Source: Candidatus Nitrotoga sp. MKT (GTDB lineage: Bacteria; Pseudomonadota; Gammaproteobacteria; Burkholderiales; Gallionellaceae). From it: 64,000 nucleotides of DNA. Location of the stretch: assembly GCA_003402345.1 (NCBI GenBank), contig QFXH01000001.1, positions 478,846 to 542,845 on the forward strand. The letters are read 5' to 3'. The translations under genes were made by a program, and so were the position numbers. This document shows, one piece after another, positions 26,352-36,725 of this stretch; position 1 is the stretch's first letter; the number at the start of each line of letters is the position of its first letter. The notes under the pieces are model-generated. The model worked only from the letters and a program-made list of their open reading frames with translations. It was not told where the DNA came from and did no database searches.

Positions 26352-27812
26352 TTAGCTCTTCGAAATTTCGCTCAGCGGAATACCCAGTGCCGTGGCCACT
26401 CCTTCACCATAGGCCGGATCCGCTTTCAGGCAATTTATAATATGGCGAATATGAATTTCGCGCGGCGCACTTTTAATGGAACGTGCGGTGTTCTCGAATA
26501 GCACCTGCTTCTGCGCAGGCGCCATTAGGCGAAATAAGGCACCAGGCTGCGAGAAATAATCCGTATCCTCACGATGATCCCAATGTGCGGCGGCACCGTC
26601 CAGGCTTAGCGGCGGCTCAGTATAATCCGGCTGTTGCTGCCATTCGCCATAGCTGTTCGGTTCATAGCCTAGGGTACTGCCATGATTGCCATCCACACGC
26701 ATTGCACCATCACGATGTGAACTGTGGAACGGGCAGCGTGCGGCATTGACAGGAATCAGGTGGTGATTAACCCCCAAACGATAACGCTGCGCGTCACCAT
26801 AGGAAAAAAGCCTCCCTTGCAGCATTTTATCTGGAGAAAAACTAATGCCGGGCGGCACATTAGCCGGGTTAAAGGCGGCCTGCTCGACTTCAGCGTGGTA
26901 GTTTTCCGGATTGCGGTTGAGCTCCAGAATACCAACATCAATAAGCGGATAATCCTTATGTGGCCAAACTTTGGTCAAGTCAAAGGGATGGTAGGGAACC
27001 TTCGCGGCATCGGCTTCAGGCATAATTTGCACGCTCATCTTCCATTTTGGAAAATCACCGCGCTCAATGGCTTCATACAGGTCACGCTGGTGGCTTTCAC
27101 GGTCTTTTCCGACCAGCGCCTCAGCCTCGGTATCGCTAATATTCTTAATTCCCTGCTGGGTTTGCAGATGGAATTTAACCCAGTAGCGTACATTATCAGC
27201 GTTGATAAAACTAAAAGTATGGCTGCCAAAGCCGTGCATATGGCGGTATGAGGCAGGAATCCCACGATCGCTCATTACGATGGTGATCTGGTGTAATGCC
27301 TCTGGCAACAACGTCCAGAAATCCCAATTATTTTTTGCACTGCGCATATTGGTGCGTGGATCGCGTTTTACCGCATGGTTTAGGTCGGGAAATTTCAGTG
27401 GGTCTCGCAGAAAGAATACCGGAGTATTATTGCCGACCAGATCCCAGTTTCCTTCCTCAGTGTAAAACTTGATTGCAAAACCCCGAATGTCACGCTCGGC
27501 GTCCGCTGCACCGCGCTCTCCGGCTACGGTGGAAAAACGAACAAATAAATCGGTCTTTTTACCTACCTTTGAAAAAATTTTTGCCCGCGTATATTGAGTA
27601 ATGTCAGAAGTTACAGTAAAGGTACCAAAGGCGGCGGAGCCCTTTGCGTGCATACGCCGTTCCGGGATGACTTCGCGATCAAAATGGGCTAGTTTTTCCA
27701 GAAACCAGACATCCTGTAACAATTGTGGTCCCCGTGCACCGGCAGTCATCACGTTCTGGTTATCAACTACCGGACAACCCGCATTAGTGGTCAATTTCTT
27801 TTTATCACCCAT
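26352..27812 (-). CDS. katA: Monofunctional haem catalase
   Basis: Dismutates hydrogen peroxide. 486 aa small-subunit clade. The distal His lies in [17 protein letters not shown], the distal Asn in the [20 protein letters not shown] segment, and the proximal Tyr ligand in [22 protein letters not shown]-region residues are present. It lies 105 bp downstream of sodC in the same direction, forming an oxidative-stress group. Confidence 0.97.
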   Translation of the reverse strand: MGDKKKLTTNAGCPVVDNQNVMTAGARGPQLLQDVWFLEKLAHFDREVIPERRMHAKGSAAFGTFTVTSDITQYTRAKIFSKVGKKTDLFVRFSTVAGERGAADAERDIRGFAIKFYTEEGNWDLVGNNTPVFFLRDPLKFPDLNHAVKRDPRTNMRSAKNNWDFWTLLPEALHQITIVMSDRGIPASYRHMHGFGSHTFSFINADNVRYWVKFHLQTQQGIKNISDTEAEALVGKDRESHQRDLYEAIERGDFPKWKMSVQIMPEADAAKVPYHPFDLTKVWPHKDYPLIDVGILELNRNPENYHAEVEQAAFNPANVPPGISFSPDKMLQGRLFSYGDAQRYRLGVNHHLIPVNAARCPFHSSHRDGAMRVDGNHGSTLGYEPNSYGEWQQQPDYTEPPLSLDGAAAHWDHREDTDYFSQPGALFRLMAPAQKQVLFENTARSIKSAPREIHIRHIINCLKADPAYGEGVATALGIPLSEISKS

Positions 27813-27917
27813 TATTTGTTCCTTATTCTTTATAAGCTACTCTATAAAAATAATTTCATTCGAAACACAGGACGGCCATCAATCTAATAATACTCATGAC
27901 AGCCCCTTCCCCCTGTC

Positions 27918-28520
27918 TTATTTTTTCAAGATTACCCCGCATGCAATCCTCGGTCCGCCCGGGGCATCTTTCGTTGGCGGGTCAGGAAGATACTGATCTT
28001 CAAATTCATGAATAATAAACGCAGTCCCATCGCCATCGAACAGGGTTGTTAATCCGGGAGACAGGGTTACCCTGCTGGTAATGGTATAAAGCGTAGCCTT
28101 GCGGTTTTCGTCCACCACAATATTCGGGATATCGCCCAAATGGTAAGGGTGATTACCTAAACCGGAATCCACATTCGCTTTCGGGTTGATCTGTGGTTCA
28201 ATATTGCCATCGTAATGGCCCTTCGCTGCCGCGAACGACGGTGCACATGCGCCTGTTTCATGGAAATGAACTGCATGTTTTCCGGGCGTCAGCTTGCTGT
28301 CAGAGGTACCTTGCAGGGTAATTTTTACCCTGACACGTCCTTCAAACTCCTCATACAACTGAGCCTTACCGGTAATGCCCGGGCCTGTAATATCCGCCTC
28401 AGCATGCAGCTCATTTTGTAGCTTCCCTTTGTGATAGCCGGTAGCACATCCTGACAGAACACACATACCACTCGCCAGAAGCACTGCTGTGCCTAATGCT
28501 CTTACGTTATTTTTTTTCAT
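27918..28520 (-). CDS. sodC: Cu-Zn superoxide dismutase, lipoprotein
   Basis: Periplasmic superoxide dismutase, 200 aa, starting at the ATG behind AAGGGA. The signal peptide ends with a lipobox (VLSGC). Metal ligands are readable: AVHFHETGAC (two Cu His and the disulfide Cys), KGHYDG (bridging His), NHPYHLGDIPNI (Zn His and Asp), AFIIHEFED (Cu His) and IACGV (second disulfide Cys). It lies 35 bp after the four-haem cytochrome gene and before katA, so co-expression is likely. Confidence 0.93.
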   Translation of the reverse strand: MKKNNVRALGTAVLLASGMCVLSGCATGYHKGKLQNELHAEADITGPGITGKAQLYEEFEGRVRVKITLQGTSDSKLTPGKHAVHFHETGACAPSFAAAKGHYDGNIEPQINPKANVDSGLGNHPYHLGDIPNIVVDENRKATLYTITSRVTLSPGLTTLFDGDGTAFIIHEFEDQYLPDPPTKDAPGGPRIACGVILKK

Positions 28521-28555
28521 GCCATTTTCCCTTATCAAAATCATTTTCTGCTGAC

Positions 28556-30022
28556 TTAATGAGCCAGTGACCGGATGTAATGAATCAGCTGCCACACCTT
28601 GTCATCGGACAAGCCGGAAAAGGACATCATGCCGGTTCCAGGCGAACCTTTCTTGATAATCCAGAAAAGCTGGCCATCTGGAATATCCTTCATCATGGCA
28701 TTACAGGTAAAGTTTCTCGGGGATGGCGCCAAAGCTGCCCCCATCATGCCCTTGCCATCGCCCTTCTCTCCATGACACATGGCGCAGGCGGCAGGTTTAG
28801 CGGATTTTTGGAACAGCGTTTTCCCAGCCTGCAATACTTCGGCAGAGGCAGAAAGTGGATTCGTCATAGCCAAGAAACTATCTGGTGCTTTGGCCGTCTT
28901 GCGCGGCTGCACGCAAGCATCAGACTGGCCTCCACCTGAGGAATTTGCAGTGGCTACAGCTGGAACGGCAATGGCAGCAGCTTTAGCGGGCATTACGCTG
29001 GTAGCTGCGGCTGGTGTAGCCCCGCCCTTAAATGTTGCCTTGAGGTAGGCGATCACATCAGCTACGCCTTGCTGGCCAATAGTCAGGTTCCAGTAAGGCA
29101 TATTCGGTGATTTACCTATCGCCGGGCCACCATGGTTGATCACGTTGTACAGGTATTCCATTGGTAGCTTGTCAAATGGAATATTGGCATGAATTGCCGG
29201 TTTGGGATCTAAGCCAGATGCTGCTGGCCCATCTCCTTTGCCTGTCGCCCCGTGGCATTGCGAGCAATATTCCTTGTAGAGGGTTTTGCCGCGACTGACG
29301 CTAGCCTTGTCAAATTCTGCACTTGTCCAAGGCTCGTAATACTTGAAATCATTCACACCCTGCGTCATTAAGTACCCAATCACCGCGCGGAGTTGTGGCT
29401 CCGTCGCATCGGCCAGAAACTCGCCACTGTGCGGCACGAAATCCTGTGGGTTTAGTCCAAAACGATAGAGCCAATCTTTGTCATACCGCTGTCCAGATGC
29501 TTGGAGCGCAGTACTTTGAGGTCCCCCAATGATTTTCCCATCTTCATTAATCGTATGACAGCCGAGACAGGCGTGAGCCTTAAAGGCCATTGCACCAAAA
29601 TCAGCTTCATATTTCGTCACTTTTGAAACATCAAATGCGCCGACGGTAACTCGTGGATCCTTGTTGTGCTCAGCAAAATAATCAGCGATCGCGTTAGCGT
29701 CGGATTCGGTAACAACTGGGTGTTTGGACGATACCTCGGCCAAATCCCAACGATACCCTTTAGCGTAAAGCGGTGCTTCTTTGCCAGTCAACCAGCCAAT
29801 CAACCAAGGACGCCGGTATTTGCTCCCGGCCCAGATGAGATCGGGTGCCTTGAGATTAAAGCGGGAATCGGGTTTGCCTTCTAACCGATGACATTGAATG
29901 CAGGTCTGCTGGAGAACTTCCTTTGCGCGCGATTGATCACTCGCGGATACTCCAGAGGATAACATCAGTCCCGTTAACGCAATGAATGCACTTCCAATAA
30001 CTGTTCCTCTTCTCATATTCAT
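28556..30022 (-). CDS. Periplasmic tetrahaem c-type cytochrome
   Basis: 488 aa from an ATG with AAAGGGA upstream. A signal peptide ends near SGVSAS. Four CxxCH sites are visible: CIQCH (~40), CLGCH, CSQCH and CAMCH, each within its own class-I-like domain. A Pro/Ala-rich linker separates the third and fourth. MPYWNLTIGQQGV and MMSFSGLSDDKVWQLIHYI are Met-ligand candidates of domains 3 and 4. The physiological partner is not evident. The SodC/KatA genes downstream suggest a peroxide- or oxygen-linked role, or simple co-regulation. Confidence 0.85.
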   Translation of the reverse strand: MNMRRGTVIGSAFIALTGLMLSSGVSASDQSRAKEVLQQTCIQCHRLEGKPDSRFNLKAPDLIWAGSKYRRPWLIGWLTGKEAPLYAKGYRWDLAEVSSKHPVVTESDANAIADYFAEHNKDPRVTVGAFDVSKVTKYEADFGAMAFKAHACLGCHTINEDGKIIGGPQSTALQASGQRYDKDWLYRFGLNPQDFVPHSGEFLADATEPQLRAVIGYLMTQGVNDFKYYEPWTSAEFDKASVSRGKTLYKEYCSQCHGATGKGDGPAASGLDPKPAIHANIPFDKLPMEYLYNVINHGGPAIGKSPNMPYWNLTIGQQGVADVIAYLKATFKGGATPAAATSVMPAKAAAIAVPAVATANSSGGGQSDACVQPRKTAKAPDSFLAMTNPLSASAEVLQAGKTLFQKSAKPAACAMCHGEKGDGKGMMGAALAPSPRNFTCNAMMKDIPDGQLFWIIKKGSPGTGMMSFSGLSDDKVWQLIHYIRSLAH

Positions 30023-30497
30023 GCCGCAATCCCTTTCACATTTAATAACCTTACCTGATCCCTCCTCTTGCAAGGAAAACCGGGGCGTTAAGGAAAAATT
30101 GAAATTTATCTGCTAAATTTATCTCCTACGGATAAAAGCTTATCATGATTTTTAAATTTTCGTCTGTGTGATACCGCACATTGCAATGCAGTCAAGTATG
30201 AGTTTGAATCAAGCTGTAAAAATAGAGCCATAGATATTTATATCTATGCTTAAAATAAACAACCTAGCTGGCGTCAATCCCGCAATAATAGTTTCTGGAG
30301 TAAGCAGTGCGCCTGCATAAAGTGCACAATGACGACATCCATATCGTGCTATAGGTGGCTGCCGTCGTGGGAACATCCTAACAACCCACTTCAATTCCTT
30401 ACTGATGACTTTTCGGGAAATGTATGTATGCCAAGAAAAATTTGTTTAAAATGCACGACGTACACCCTAAACAAATTCTTTATTAAATGGAGGAAAA
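30023..30497. other. Intergenic region between divergent cytochrome genes
   Basis: No gene with a ribosome site was found. AT-rich, with both promoters presumably here; no consensus box is convincing enough to call. Confidence 0.4.
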
Positions 30498-30815
30498 GTG
30501 AATTCTATTACTATCAGCATGCTCGCGGCATTAAGCTTGATTTCAGGTTTCGCACTGGCAGCGGATATGCCACCAGAAGGCAAGGCCAAATGTGGTACTT
30601 GCCACGCCATTGATAAAAGTAGCGTTGCTCCGTCTTTTATGGAAATTTCCGAAAAATACAAAGGCGATAAAGACGCAGCACGAAAAATCGCCGCTAACAT
30701 TACTATGGGAGGCGCATTCGGCTGGGAATTTGGAGAAATGCCGGCAAAAGGCTTGAACGCAAATGATGCTGAAATTCAGTCCCTTTCAAAGTTTATTGCT
30801 GACTTAGCAAAATAA
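30498..30815 (+). CDS. Class I cytochrome c (c551/c552 type)
   Basis: Small periplasmic electron carrier, 105 aa, with a GTG start 4 bases after GGAGG. The signal peptide ends at FALA-ADMPPEG. Haem site CGTCH lies near residue 33 with the conserved following AIDK, and the axial Met is probably in GEMPAKG. Length and layout match c551/c552 proteins that feed terminal oxidases or reductases. Confidence 0.9.
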   Translation: MNSITISMLAALSLISGFALAADMPPEGKAKCGTCHAIDKSSVAPSFMEISEKYKGDKDAARKIAANITMGGAFGWEFGEMPAKGLNANDAEIQSLSKFIADLAK

Positions 30816-30899
30816 ACTTAAACACTGTAGAACCAATCTACTAAAAATGCGCCCACAATTCACGGAGAACACTAAAACAATCGTACTTACGGACTAAAT

Positions 30900-31673
30900 C
30901 TAAATAATAGACGTACTCAAAAATAAACGACGAAAGTTTTCCGTAGTAGCGCGCCCCACCTCTAAAAGAGAAATACCTCGCAACTTAGCTATTTCTTCCG
31001 CTACATGCTTAACATAGGCGGGCTGGTTGAGTTTGCCGCGATATGGCACCGGGGCGAGATAGGGTGAGTCAGTTTCAATCAAAATGCGCTCTAGTGGAAT
31101 ATGCCGCGCCACTTCTTTTAACAAAATAGCGTTCTTGAAAGTAACGATGCCAGAAAAAGAAATATAGAAGTTCATTTCAATAGCTGCTTGGGCAACTTCG
31201 AGGTTTTCGGTAAAACAGTGCATGACACCACCAATTTCGGCAGCGCCTTCTTCCGCCATAAGACGCAGGGTATCTTGGGCCGCCTCACGGGTGTGAACAA
31301 TCAAAGGTTTGCGGCACTCACGCGCAGCGCGAATATGGGTGCGGAAGCGCGCACGCTGCCACTCCAAATCACCTTTTAAGCGAAAATAATCGAGGCCAGT
31401 TTCCCCGATGGCAATCACTTTAGGGTGTTGCGCCAGCCGTACCAGTAACGCTTGCGTTGGCTCGGTATCTGATTCATGGTCTGGGTGCACACCAACCGAC
31501 GCATAGATGTGTTCATATTGCTCTGCGAGCATTTGAATTTGAGGAAAATCCTCTAAATTTACCGAAACGCACAATGCATGAGAAATTTCGTTCTGGCGCA
31601 TGTTTACCAGAACTTCGTCGAATATTTTGGTTAGTTCCGGAAAATTGATATGGCAGTGCGAATCTATAAACAT
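30900..31673 (-). CDS. tatD: TatD-family metal-dependent deoxyribonuclease
   Basis: 257-aa TIM-barrel hydrolase (YcfH/TatD group). Metal ligands are visible in FIDSHCHINF, AIGETGLDYF, LIVHTREA, GVMHCFTEN and ILIETDSPYLAP. The group acts as a 3'-5' exonuclease or processing nuclease. It follows holB in the same direction with a 53-bp gap, a widespread order. Confidence 0.94.
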   Translation of the reverse strand: MFIDSHCHINFPELTKIFDEVLVNMRQNEISHALCVSVNLEDFPQIQMLAEQYEHIYASVGVHPDHESDTEPTQALLVRLAQHPKVIAIGETGLDYFRLKGDLEWQRARFRTHIRAARECRKPLIVHTREAAQDTLRLMAEEGAAEIGGVMHCFTENLEVAQAAIEMNFYISFSGIVTFKNAILLKEVARHIPLERILIETDSPYLAPVPYRGKLNQPAYVKHVAEEIAKLRGISLLEVGRATTENFRRLFLSTSII

Positions 31674-31726
31674 AAAGTATGATCGGGTAATAAATTGTTA
31701 TGGCGCTCTTAAGTAATCATCCAGCG

Positions 31727-32812
31727 TCATCTATCAGCTCCCAACATCATGTGCCGGTAAGATAACAAGATAGATTCAAATAATAGCTTAGGATTTAAAG
31801 GATGCAACGCCTCGCGTTTTGCGGTTATTAACTCATTTTGATAACGCAACAGATCGAATATAGCAATATTACTTGATAGATTTTTTATTAAATCAGCAAG
31901 GTAAGGATGGTATCTAACCTTTCCCGTGAGTTTTGCGCTGCCTAAGTCGTAACACCATTGTTGCAGCCAGTGGATGACATGGAACGGTTCTATGCGTTGC
32001 AACTGTTCGGCCAAAGTAAATACATCAAATTTGGCGGGCTGTTTGATTTCCTGCAAAAAAAGACCATACTCCCCTTCCCCTGTAGCTTCCTCAGCCAGAC
32101 GTGCCGCCAGTAACGGAGCAAAGCCGGCTTGTGCCAACATCGCTACTGGATCAGCATATTTCTGCTGTTGCAACCAGTTAGAGCTGGCCTCGAGTGATGG
32201 CATTGGAGCCACAAGTATCAGGCAGCGGCTTACGATGGTGGGTAACAACTGTTGTGGTTTATGGCTAACCAAAATTATCAGCATCCGCTCAGGCGGCTCT
32301 TCCAGCGTTTTTAGCAGTGCATTCGCTGCATTGGCATTCATTGCTTCGGCGGGATGAATCAACACTACACGATGACCACCCTGATGTGTGGACAGATTGA
32401 TGAAATTTGCGAGTGTGCGCACTTGATGAACAGAAATTTCTTTGCTCGGTTTTTTTCCTTTCTTCTGTTGTTCGTCTAGCGCTTCTTCAGCGATTCTCTT
32501 AGCCCAACTCTTCAATATCAAAGATACTTGGGTTTCACTGGACTCCTGCATTTCGATCGACTGCGCGCCCGACAGCAGCAAACGGAAATCAGGATGGGTG
32601 CCTTGTTCAAACCAGCGACAGGAAGCGCAATCTTGGCAAGCCAATTCGCTACCAAGTGATTTTTTGCATAACAAAGAGCGGGCAAGATTCATGGCGAAAT
32701 CTAACTTACCTATTCCTTGCGGCCCTTTCAATAAAATTGCATGCGGCAAACGTGCACGCAATCCGATCCAGCGGTGCCAAAGTTCATCTTGCCATGCGTA
32801 CAGTTCATTCAT
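31727..32812 (-). CDS. holB: DNA polymerase III delta-prime subunit
   Basis: Clamp-loader subunit, 361 aa. N-terminal P-loop-like GPQGIGKLDFA (about 28-38), the four-Cys zinc module in CKKSLGSELACQDCASC (about 48-66), VVLIHPAEAMNANAANALLKTLEEP and SRCL match the delta-prime AAA+ fold. The C-terminal helical domain is normal. Upstream neighbour tmk is not in the window. Confidence 0.95.
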   Translation of the reverse strand: MNELYAWQDELWHRWIGLRARLPHAILLKGPQGIGKLDFAMNLARSLLCKKSLGSELACQDCASCRWFEQGTHPDFRLLLSGAQSIEMQESSETQVSLILKSWAKRIAEEALDEQQKKGKKPSKEISVHQVRTLANFINLSTHQGGHRVVLIHPAEAMNANAANALLKTLEEPPERMLIILVSHKPQQLLPTIVSRCLILVAPMPSLEASSNWLQQQKYADPVAMLAQAGFAPLLAARLAEEATGEGEYGLFLQEIKQPAKFDVFTLAEQLQRIEPFHVIHWLQQWCYDLGSAKLTGKVRYHPYLADLIKNLSSNIAIFDLLRYQNELITAKREALHPLNPKLLFESILLSYRHMMLGADR

Positions 32813-32879
32813 TAGCGAACTACATTAATTCCAAAATAAGTAGGAGTAAATCACAATCATCCTCACTACTTCAGTATGA

Positions 32880-33854
32880 TCACTGCCCTTTATAACGAAC
32901 GGAATCGGCGACCTGCATCACTGTGCGTGGAGGTACTTCGCCAACCACCGTTACCAAATAATCGCCCTTTTCTTTATTGTAAACATGGATTGCACCTCGG
33001 CTGGATAGACCAAGTTTTCTATTAAAATGATTCCCCAATGTTTCGATAAACACTGAGATGGCAGCCAATCCGTCGGAAAATACAAAATGGAGTACGTCTG
33101 TCTTTTTACCAGGCAGCGAGCGACGCATTTCCATAATTTTCTTAAAACCAGAAGGAACGGCAACGACTTTCCAATCGCTCATTGCAGCCTGTGTGTTGAT
33201 TTCGGACGGCGTGGCATGGGATTGTTGTTGTAAAGTGGTAGCGGCTTGACCCGTTACCACCTGCGTACGCTCAATGTCACCGCCTATTTTTAGCTGGATA
33301 AAAGTATATTGCTCCACCATCTGCCTACGTTCGTCCAGCACGACAGCTTTTAACAACAGGCCGGAATCCCTGTGCGCCCACATTTTATGGGCATAGCGCA
33401 GAGTGTCTTTAGGCTGAAATACGATGGCCTGAGTGTCAAAACCTGCGATGCGTGCCTGCTCGGCGGTATGAATAAAGTAATTCTCATTAAGCGCGGATAA
33501 TTGCTCCGGTAACAGGGCGGGGAAACTTTTACCGCTATATTGCCTTTCGACCTGCACAGCTTTGTGGTCACCCAAATACCACAAAATTTCATTGTTATTA
33601 CGGATGAACTCACGACGTGGACCTTCCAGATTTTCAAGCTTCTCGTGCTCACCATTCTGGTCGGAAATATGAGTAATCCGCGCGGTCTCCATATGACCAT
33701 TATGCTGATATACAAAAGTCCCACTGTAATCGGTTTGGTGCGTAGCAAAAGCAATAGTTTGCAGCCAATCCAAGTCAACCTGCCTGCCAGTGTCGCCGAA
33801 TGCTGAAGCGACCGCAAAAAATGAAACCACGATCAGCGCAAATCTGGCCTTCAT
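32880..33854 (-). CDS. rseB: RseB/MucB regulator of sigma-E
   Basis: Periplasmic protein of 324 aa that shields RseA from proteolysis. Signal peptide MKARFALIVVSFFAVASAFG, a LolA-like domain (FSGTFVYQHNG-type segment, here DYSGTFVYQHNGHMETARI) and a C-terminal domain containing VHVYNKE-like IHVYNKEKGDYLVTVVGEVP. The gene starts 2 bp after the rseA stop. Confidence 0.93.
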   Translation of the reverse strand: MKARFALIVVSFFAVASAFGDTGRQVDLDWLQTIAFATHQTDYSGTFVYQHNGHMETARITHISDQNGEHEKLENLEGPRREFIRNNNEILWYLGDHKAVQVERQYSGKSFPALLPEQLSALNENYFIHTAEQARIAGFDTQAIVFQPKDTLRYAHKMWAHRDSGLLLKAVVLDERRQMVEQYTFIQLKIGGDIERTQVVTGQAATTLQQQSHATPSEINTQAAMSDWKVVAVPSGFKKIMEMRRSLPGKKTDVLHFVFSDGLAAISVFIETLGNHFNRKLGLSSRGAIHVYNKEKGDYLVTVVGEVPPRTVMQVADSVRYKGQ

Positions 33855-33856
33855 GG

Positions 33857-34348
33857 TTACTTACCCTCCTGCTGGTGCGCCACTGTATGAACATAGGAAG
33901 TCATGCCATACACGTCTAAGCTAGGTGAAAACTCTTGATGTGCCACCAGATAATCGTCCAAGCCATTCGCAGGCAGACTAACTGAATGCACCACATTTGA
34001 CTGCTGCATGGCGATTTGCGGAGCGGTTTCCGACCCAATTTGCACCGATAACCACGCTACCAATGTGAACGCCATAACCGATGCGGCGGCAGAAAGCGCG
34101 AACCATCTGACATTATGGCTGGCACGGCTACGCGGCGCGAGAACCGTCGGTTCAGCCTGCAAACGTTCACGTATGGCAATACTAATGTTGGCATGAACAT
34201 GATCAGGTTGACGCAATACATCGCTAATCAGATGATAGGTTCGCCATTCATCATGTTTGTCAGGATTTCGCTTCAATTTGTCGAGAACCGCTTCCGCATC
34301 ATCGTCAAATAACTCGCCATCCATCAATGCTGAAATTTCCTGCTTCAT
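33857..34348 (-). CDS. rseA: Anti-sigma-E factor RseA/MucA
   Basis: 163 aa from the ATG at 34348, which follows the rpoE stop by two bases with AAGAGG upstream; a GTG three codons earlier is less likely. The cytoplasmic sigma-binding domain (MKQEISALMDGELFDDDAE, DEWRTYHLISDVLR) precedes a single membrane helix (about 80-100: WFALSAAASVMAFTLVAWLSV) and a periplasmic tail. Holds RpoE inactive until regulated proteolysis releases it. Confidence 0.94.
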   Translation of the reverse strand: MKQEISALMDGELFDDDAEAVLDKLKRNPDKHDEWRTYHLISDVLRQPDHVHANISIAIRERLQAEPTVLAPRSRASHNVRWFALSAAASVMAFTLVAWLSVQIGSETAPQIAMQQSNVVHSVSLPANGLDDYLVAHQEFSPSLDVYGMTSYVHTVAHQQEGK

Positions 34349-34350
34349 GT

Positions 34351-34950
34351 TCACCACCTCTTGTCTTTACTAGTTCCCAGCAATGGCCGTAAATTTGTTG
34401 CAATCGCTTCACGCGCCCGAAAAATACGGGAACGCACGGTACCGACCGGGCAATTCATCGCGGCTGCGATTTCCTCATAACTTAACTCTTCGATTTCACG
34501 CAAAGTAAGTGCAGTACGTAGATCCTCAGGCAACTCTTGTAGAGATGAGTTCACTACATCAATAACTTGTTTACTCATTAATTGATTTTCAGGCGTACTA
34601 ACCTCATGTAACAACCCCGCATCCTCGAAGCCCTCAGACTCTTCCGCATCAAATAGGGTAGTGATCGGAATACGTCTTTTAAACACCTGCAAATGATTTT
34701 TCGCTGTATTAATACCAATGCGATATAGCCAAGTGTAGAACGCACTTTCTCCGCGAAACGTCGGCAAGGCACGATACGCCTTTATAAAAGCTTCTTGAGT
34801 AACGTCCTCGACCTCAACTGAATCGCGCACAAAACGCGAGATTAATCGCGCCAGCCGACGCTGGTACTTGGCGACCAGCAATTCAAAGGCGTGTTTGTCT
34901 CCGCGCTGCGCGCGATCAACCAATTGCTGATCGATTTCCCTCTCGCCCAT
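34351..34950 (-). CDS. rpoE: RNA polymerase sigma-E factor (ECF)
   Basis: Envelope-stress sigma factor, 199 aa. Region 2 has FELLVAKYQRRLARLISRFV and VEDVTQEAFIKAYRAL; region 4 has ALTLREIEELSYEEIAAAMNCPVGTVRSRIFRAR. First of the rpoE-rseA-rseB operon on the minus strand. I see no convincing sigma-E type promoter upstream. Confidence 0.96.
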   Translation of the reverse strand: MGEREIDQQLVDRAQRGDKHAFELLVAKYQRRLARLISRFVRDSVEVEDVTQEAFIKAYRALPTFRGESAFYTWLYRIGINTAKNHLQVFKRRIPITTLFDAEESEGFEDAGLLHEVSTPENQLMSKQVIDVVNSSLQELPEDLRTALTLREIEELSYEEIAAAMNCPVGTVRSRIFRAREAIATNLRPLLGTSKDKRW

Positions 34951-35784
34951 TCTGTTACCCTAAGTTTTATCATGCCGCCCCAGAGGCGAATCGTTTAATA
35001 CTGCATTCTTGGTAAATAACCCCACAGCGAACTGCTAGATCTCGAAACAGTGTAACCCAATGGTTCGAATGTAATTTACGATACTCATTACCTTGATTCT
35101 TGACATACTTGCCTGTCATGGCTTCATCATCAGATACTGGCGTCATCCCCGATTTTTTCCCATCATCGTGATCCTTTTGCCTGACTTTACCCTGAAACGC
35201 AGCACCAAATAATACTCGACACACCATCGGCGCCCATAAAGAAACTAAAATCATCCTATAAAAAATGACGATCAGAAGTCACCAGTGTCCCGCCGGTTTT
35301 CCTGCGGTAAATATGCTGCGGCAATTAAAGTGTCATGTAGCTGATAACTGCGTCTACGGAGCGCAATCATACACCATCAACGCACCAGTAATACCTGGCG
35401 TTGGAGGCATTTGAAATCGTTATTGCTTCGGCCAGTTTACTCCCAGCTTTACCGACTCAGAAGTCCAGCACACAGACGAAATCTCCAATGTACTTTGCCG
35501 TCTTCGAAATATTTCTATATCAATAGTAAAATTATCGTAACTTAAAATTCCGCGCCACTTATGTAACAATCAGCCCGCGTAAGATTTAAGCGAGACGCGC
35601 TCCAGATCAATCGCCTGTGATTTTTGAATACCACCAAAACCGTATAGGGAAAAAAGACCATTCCCCATCACTGCCGCTCTGCTAAAACGCTAATCAATTC
35701 ATATCATTGTGAAACGCGCCCTCTCATGAAATGTAGTTGCTGCCCAAAATACTTGCTGGATAAGCATTTTCTCGAACAGGGTGA
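34951..35784. other. Long intergenic stretch, probably decayed DNA
   Basis: Over 800 bp with no convincing gene. A 94-codon minus-strand frame (34970-35254) lacks a ribosome site and resembles nothing known. Since the next stretch holds an integrase remnant, this may be the remains of an excised element. Confidence 0.4.
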
Positions 35785-35999
35785 GTGAGTGAAAATATCT
35801 GCAACACACGAGGGCATCGAGCTGGTGCAAACCCGATGCGGGTAGCCAAGCAACGTGGCCACGCCACCATGCGATGATTTTGACTGTCTATTCCAAATGG
35901 ATTGATGGTGCAGATAAAAGCCAAGAACGTGGGGAAATTGACGCGATATTTGCGGTTAATCGCCGCAAAAACACCAAAAAACTACTTAACACACCTTAA
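35785..35999 (+). pseudogene. C-terminal remnant of a phage-type tyrosine recombinase
   Basis: Translating across frames gives HTRASS, then GANPMRVAKQRGHATM, then MILTVYSKWIDGADKSQERG and EIDAIF to a TAA at 35997-35999. This is the C-terminal end of tyrosine integrases: the box GANPxxVAKQxGH, then the catalytic Tyr in the MILxVYSKWI segment. At least two frameshifts and an internal deletion separate the pieces, and no catalytic Arg-containing N-terminal part is left. It ends 10 bp from tRNA-Pro, a usual integration site. Confidence 0.72.
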
Positions 36000-36009
36000 C
36001 TGATTAAGT

Positions 36010-36086
<77 letters not shown>

Positions 36087-36154
36087 AAGCTGACTATTAT
36101 AGCAGAGCAAAAAGTGCACGGATAAAAAAGTTGGCTAAGTACACTTCAAGAAGA

Positions 36155-36228
36155 TGGAGGCGGGGGTCGGAATCGAACCGGCGTACACGGCTTTGCAGGC
36201 CGCTGCATGACCACTCTGCCACCCCGCC
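36155..36228 (-). tRNA. tRNA-Cys, anticodon GCA
   Basis: Acceptor GGCGGGG pairs with CCCCGCC; U discriminator and encoded CCA. Anticodon loop CTGCAAA gives GCA. Second gene of the tRNA operon. Confidence 0.96.
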
Positions 36229-36282
36229 ATGTTGCGCATGCTTTAAGAAAAAAAAGGAAAGCCAGATACTTTCCCAAGAAGG

Positions 36283-36358
<76 letters not shown>

Positions 36359-36374
36359 AAAAATCGAAGTCCGC

Positions 36375-36402
36375 ATTATAGTGATATTGCTATCAGTGTC
36401 AA
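36375..36402 (-). promoter_or_regulatory. Consensus sigma-70 promoter of the tRNA-Gly-Cys-Pro operon
   Basis: Minus strand TTGACA (36397-36402), 16-bp spacer, TATAAT (36375-36380), followed by GCGGAC. Both boxes are perfect consensus. Confidence 0.9.
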
Positions 36403-36642
36403 GAAAACGGCATAAGTTCTTATCGCGCAAAGAAACTGTTCAGGCATGTGGCATATAATTTGTCCGGTATAACTCAACCATAGGAACTGTATATATCTGA
36501 ACTCTGTAACTCAGGAAAGAGTAAGGCCCAAAGGCGTACCGTTTATTTGCTGTAATACCGGAAAAATCAATTTATTGCTGACAGAAATGGGCTCAGTCAG
36601 TCACTAAATTACCCGGTTTGATTGAGAAAAACTACGATGTTT

Positions 36643-36672
36643 TTGCTAACGGGGCGGGCATCTCTGTATAAT
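36643..36672 (+). promoter_or_regulatory. Sigma-70 promoter of tRNA-Leu(TAA)
   Basis: TTGCTA (36643-36648), 18-bp spacer, TATAAT (36667-36672), with a GC-containing discriminator, 54 bp upstream of the tRNA. Confidence 0.8.
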
Positions 36673-36725
36673 GCACGTTATGAAATGAGTCGGTAGTAAT
36701 CCTCATTCCAAACCTGCTTTATCTC

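Noticed and set aside
34970..35254. 94-codon minus-strand frame upstream of rpoE
   Set aside because: No ribosome site, no recognisable family, in a region that looks decayed.
35724..35924. 66-codon minus-strand frame
   Set aside because: Antisense to the integrase remnant, which explains the sequence better.
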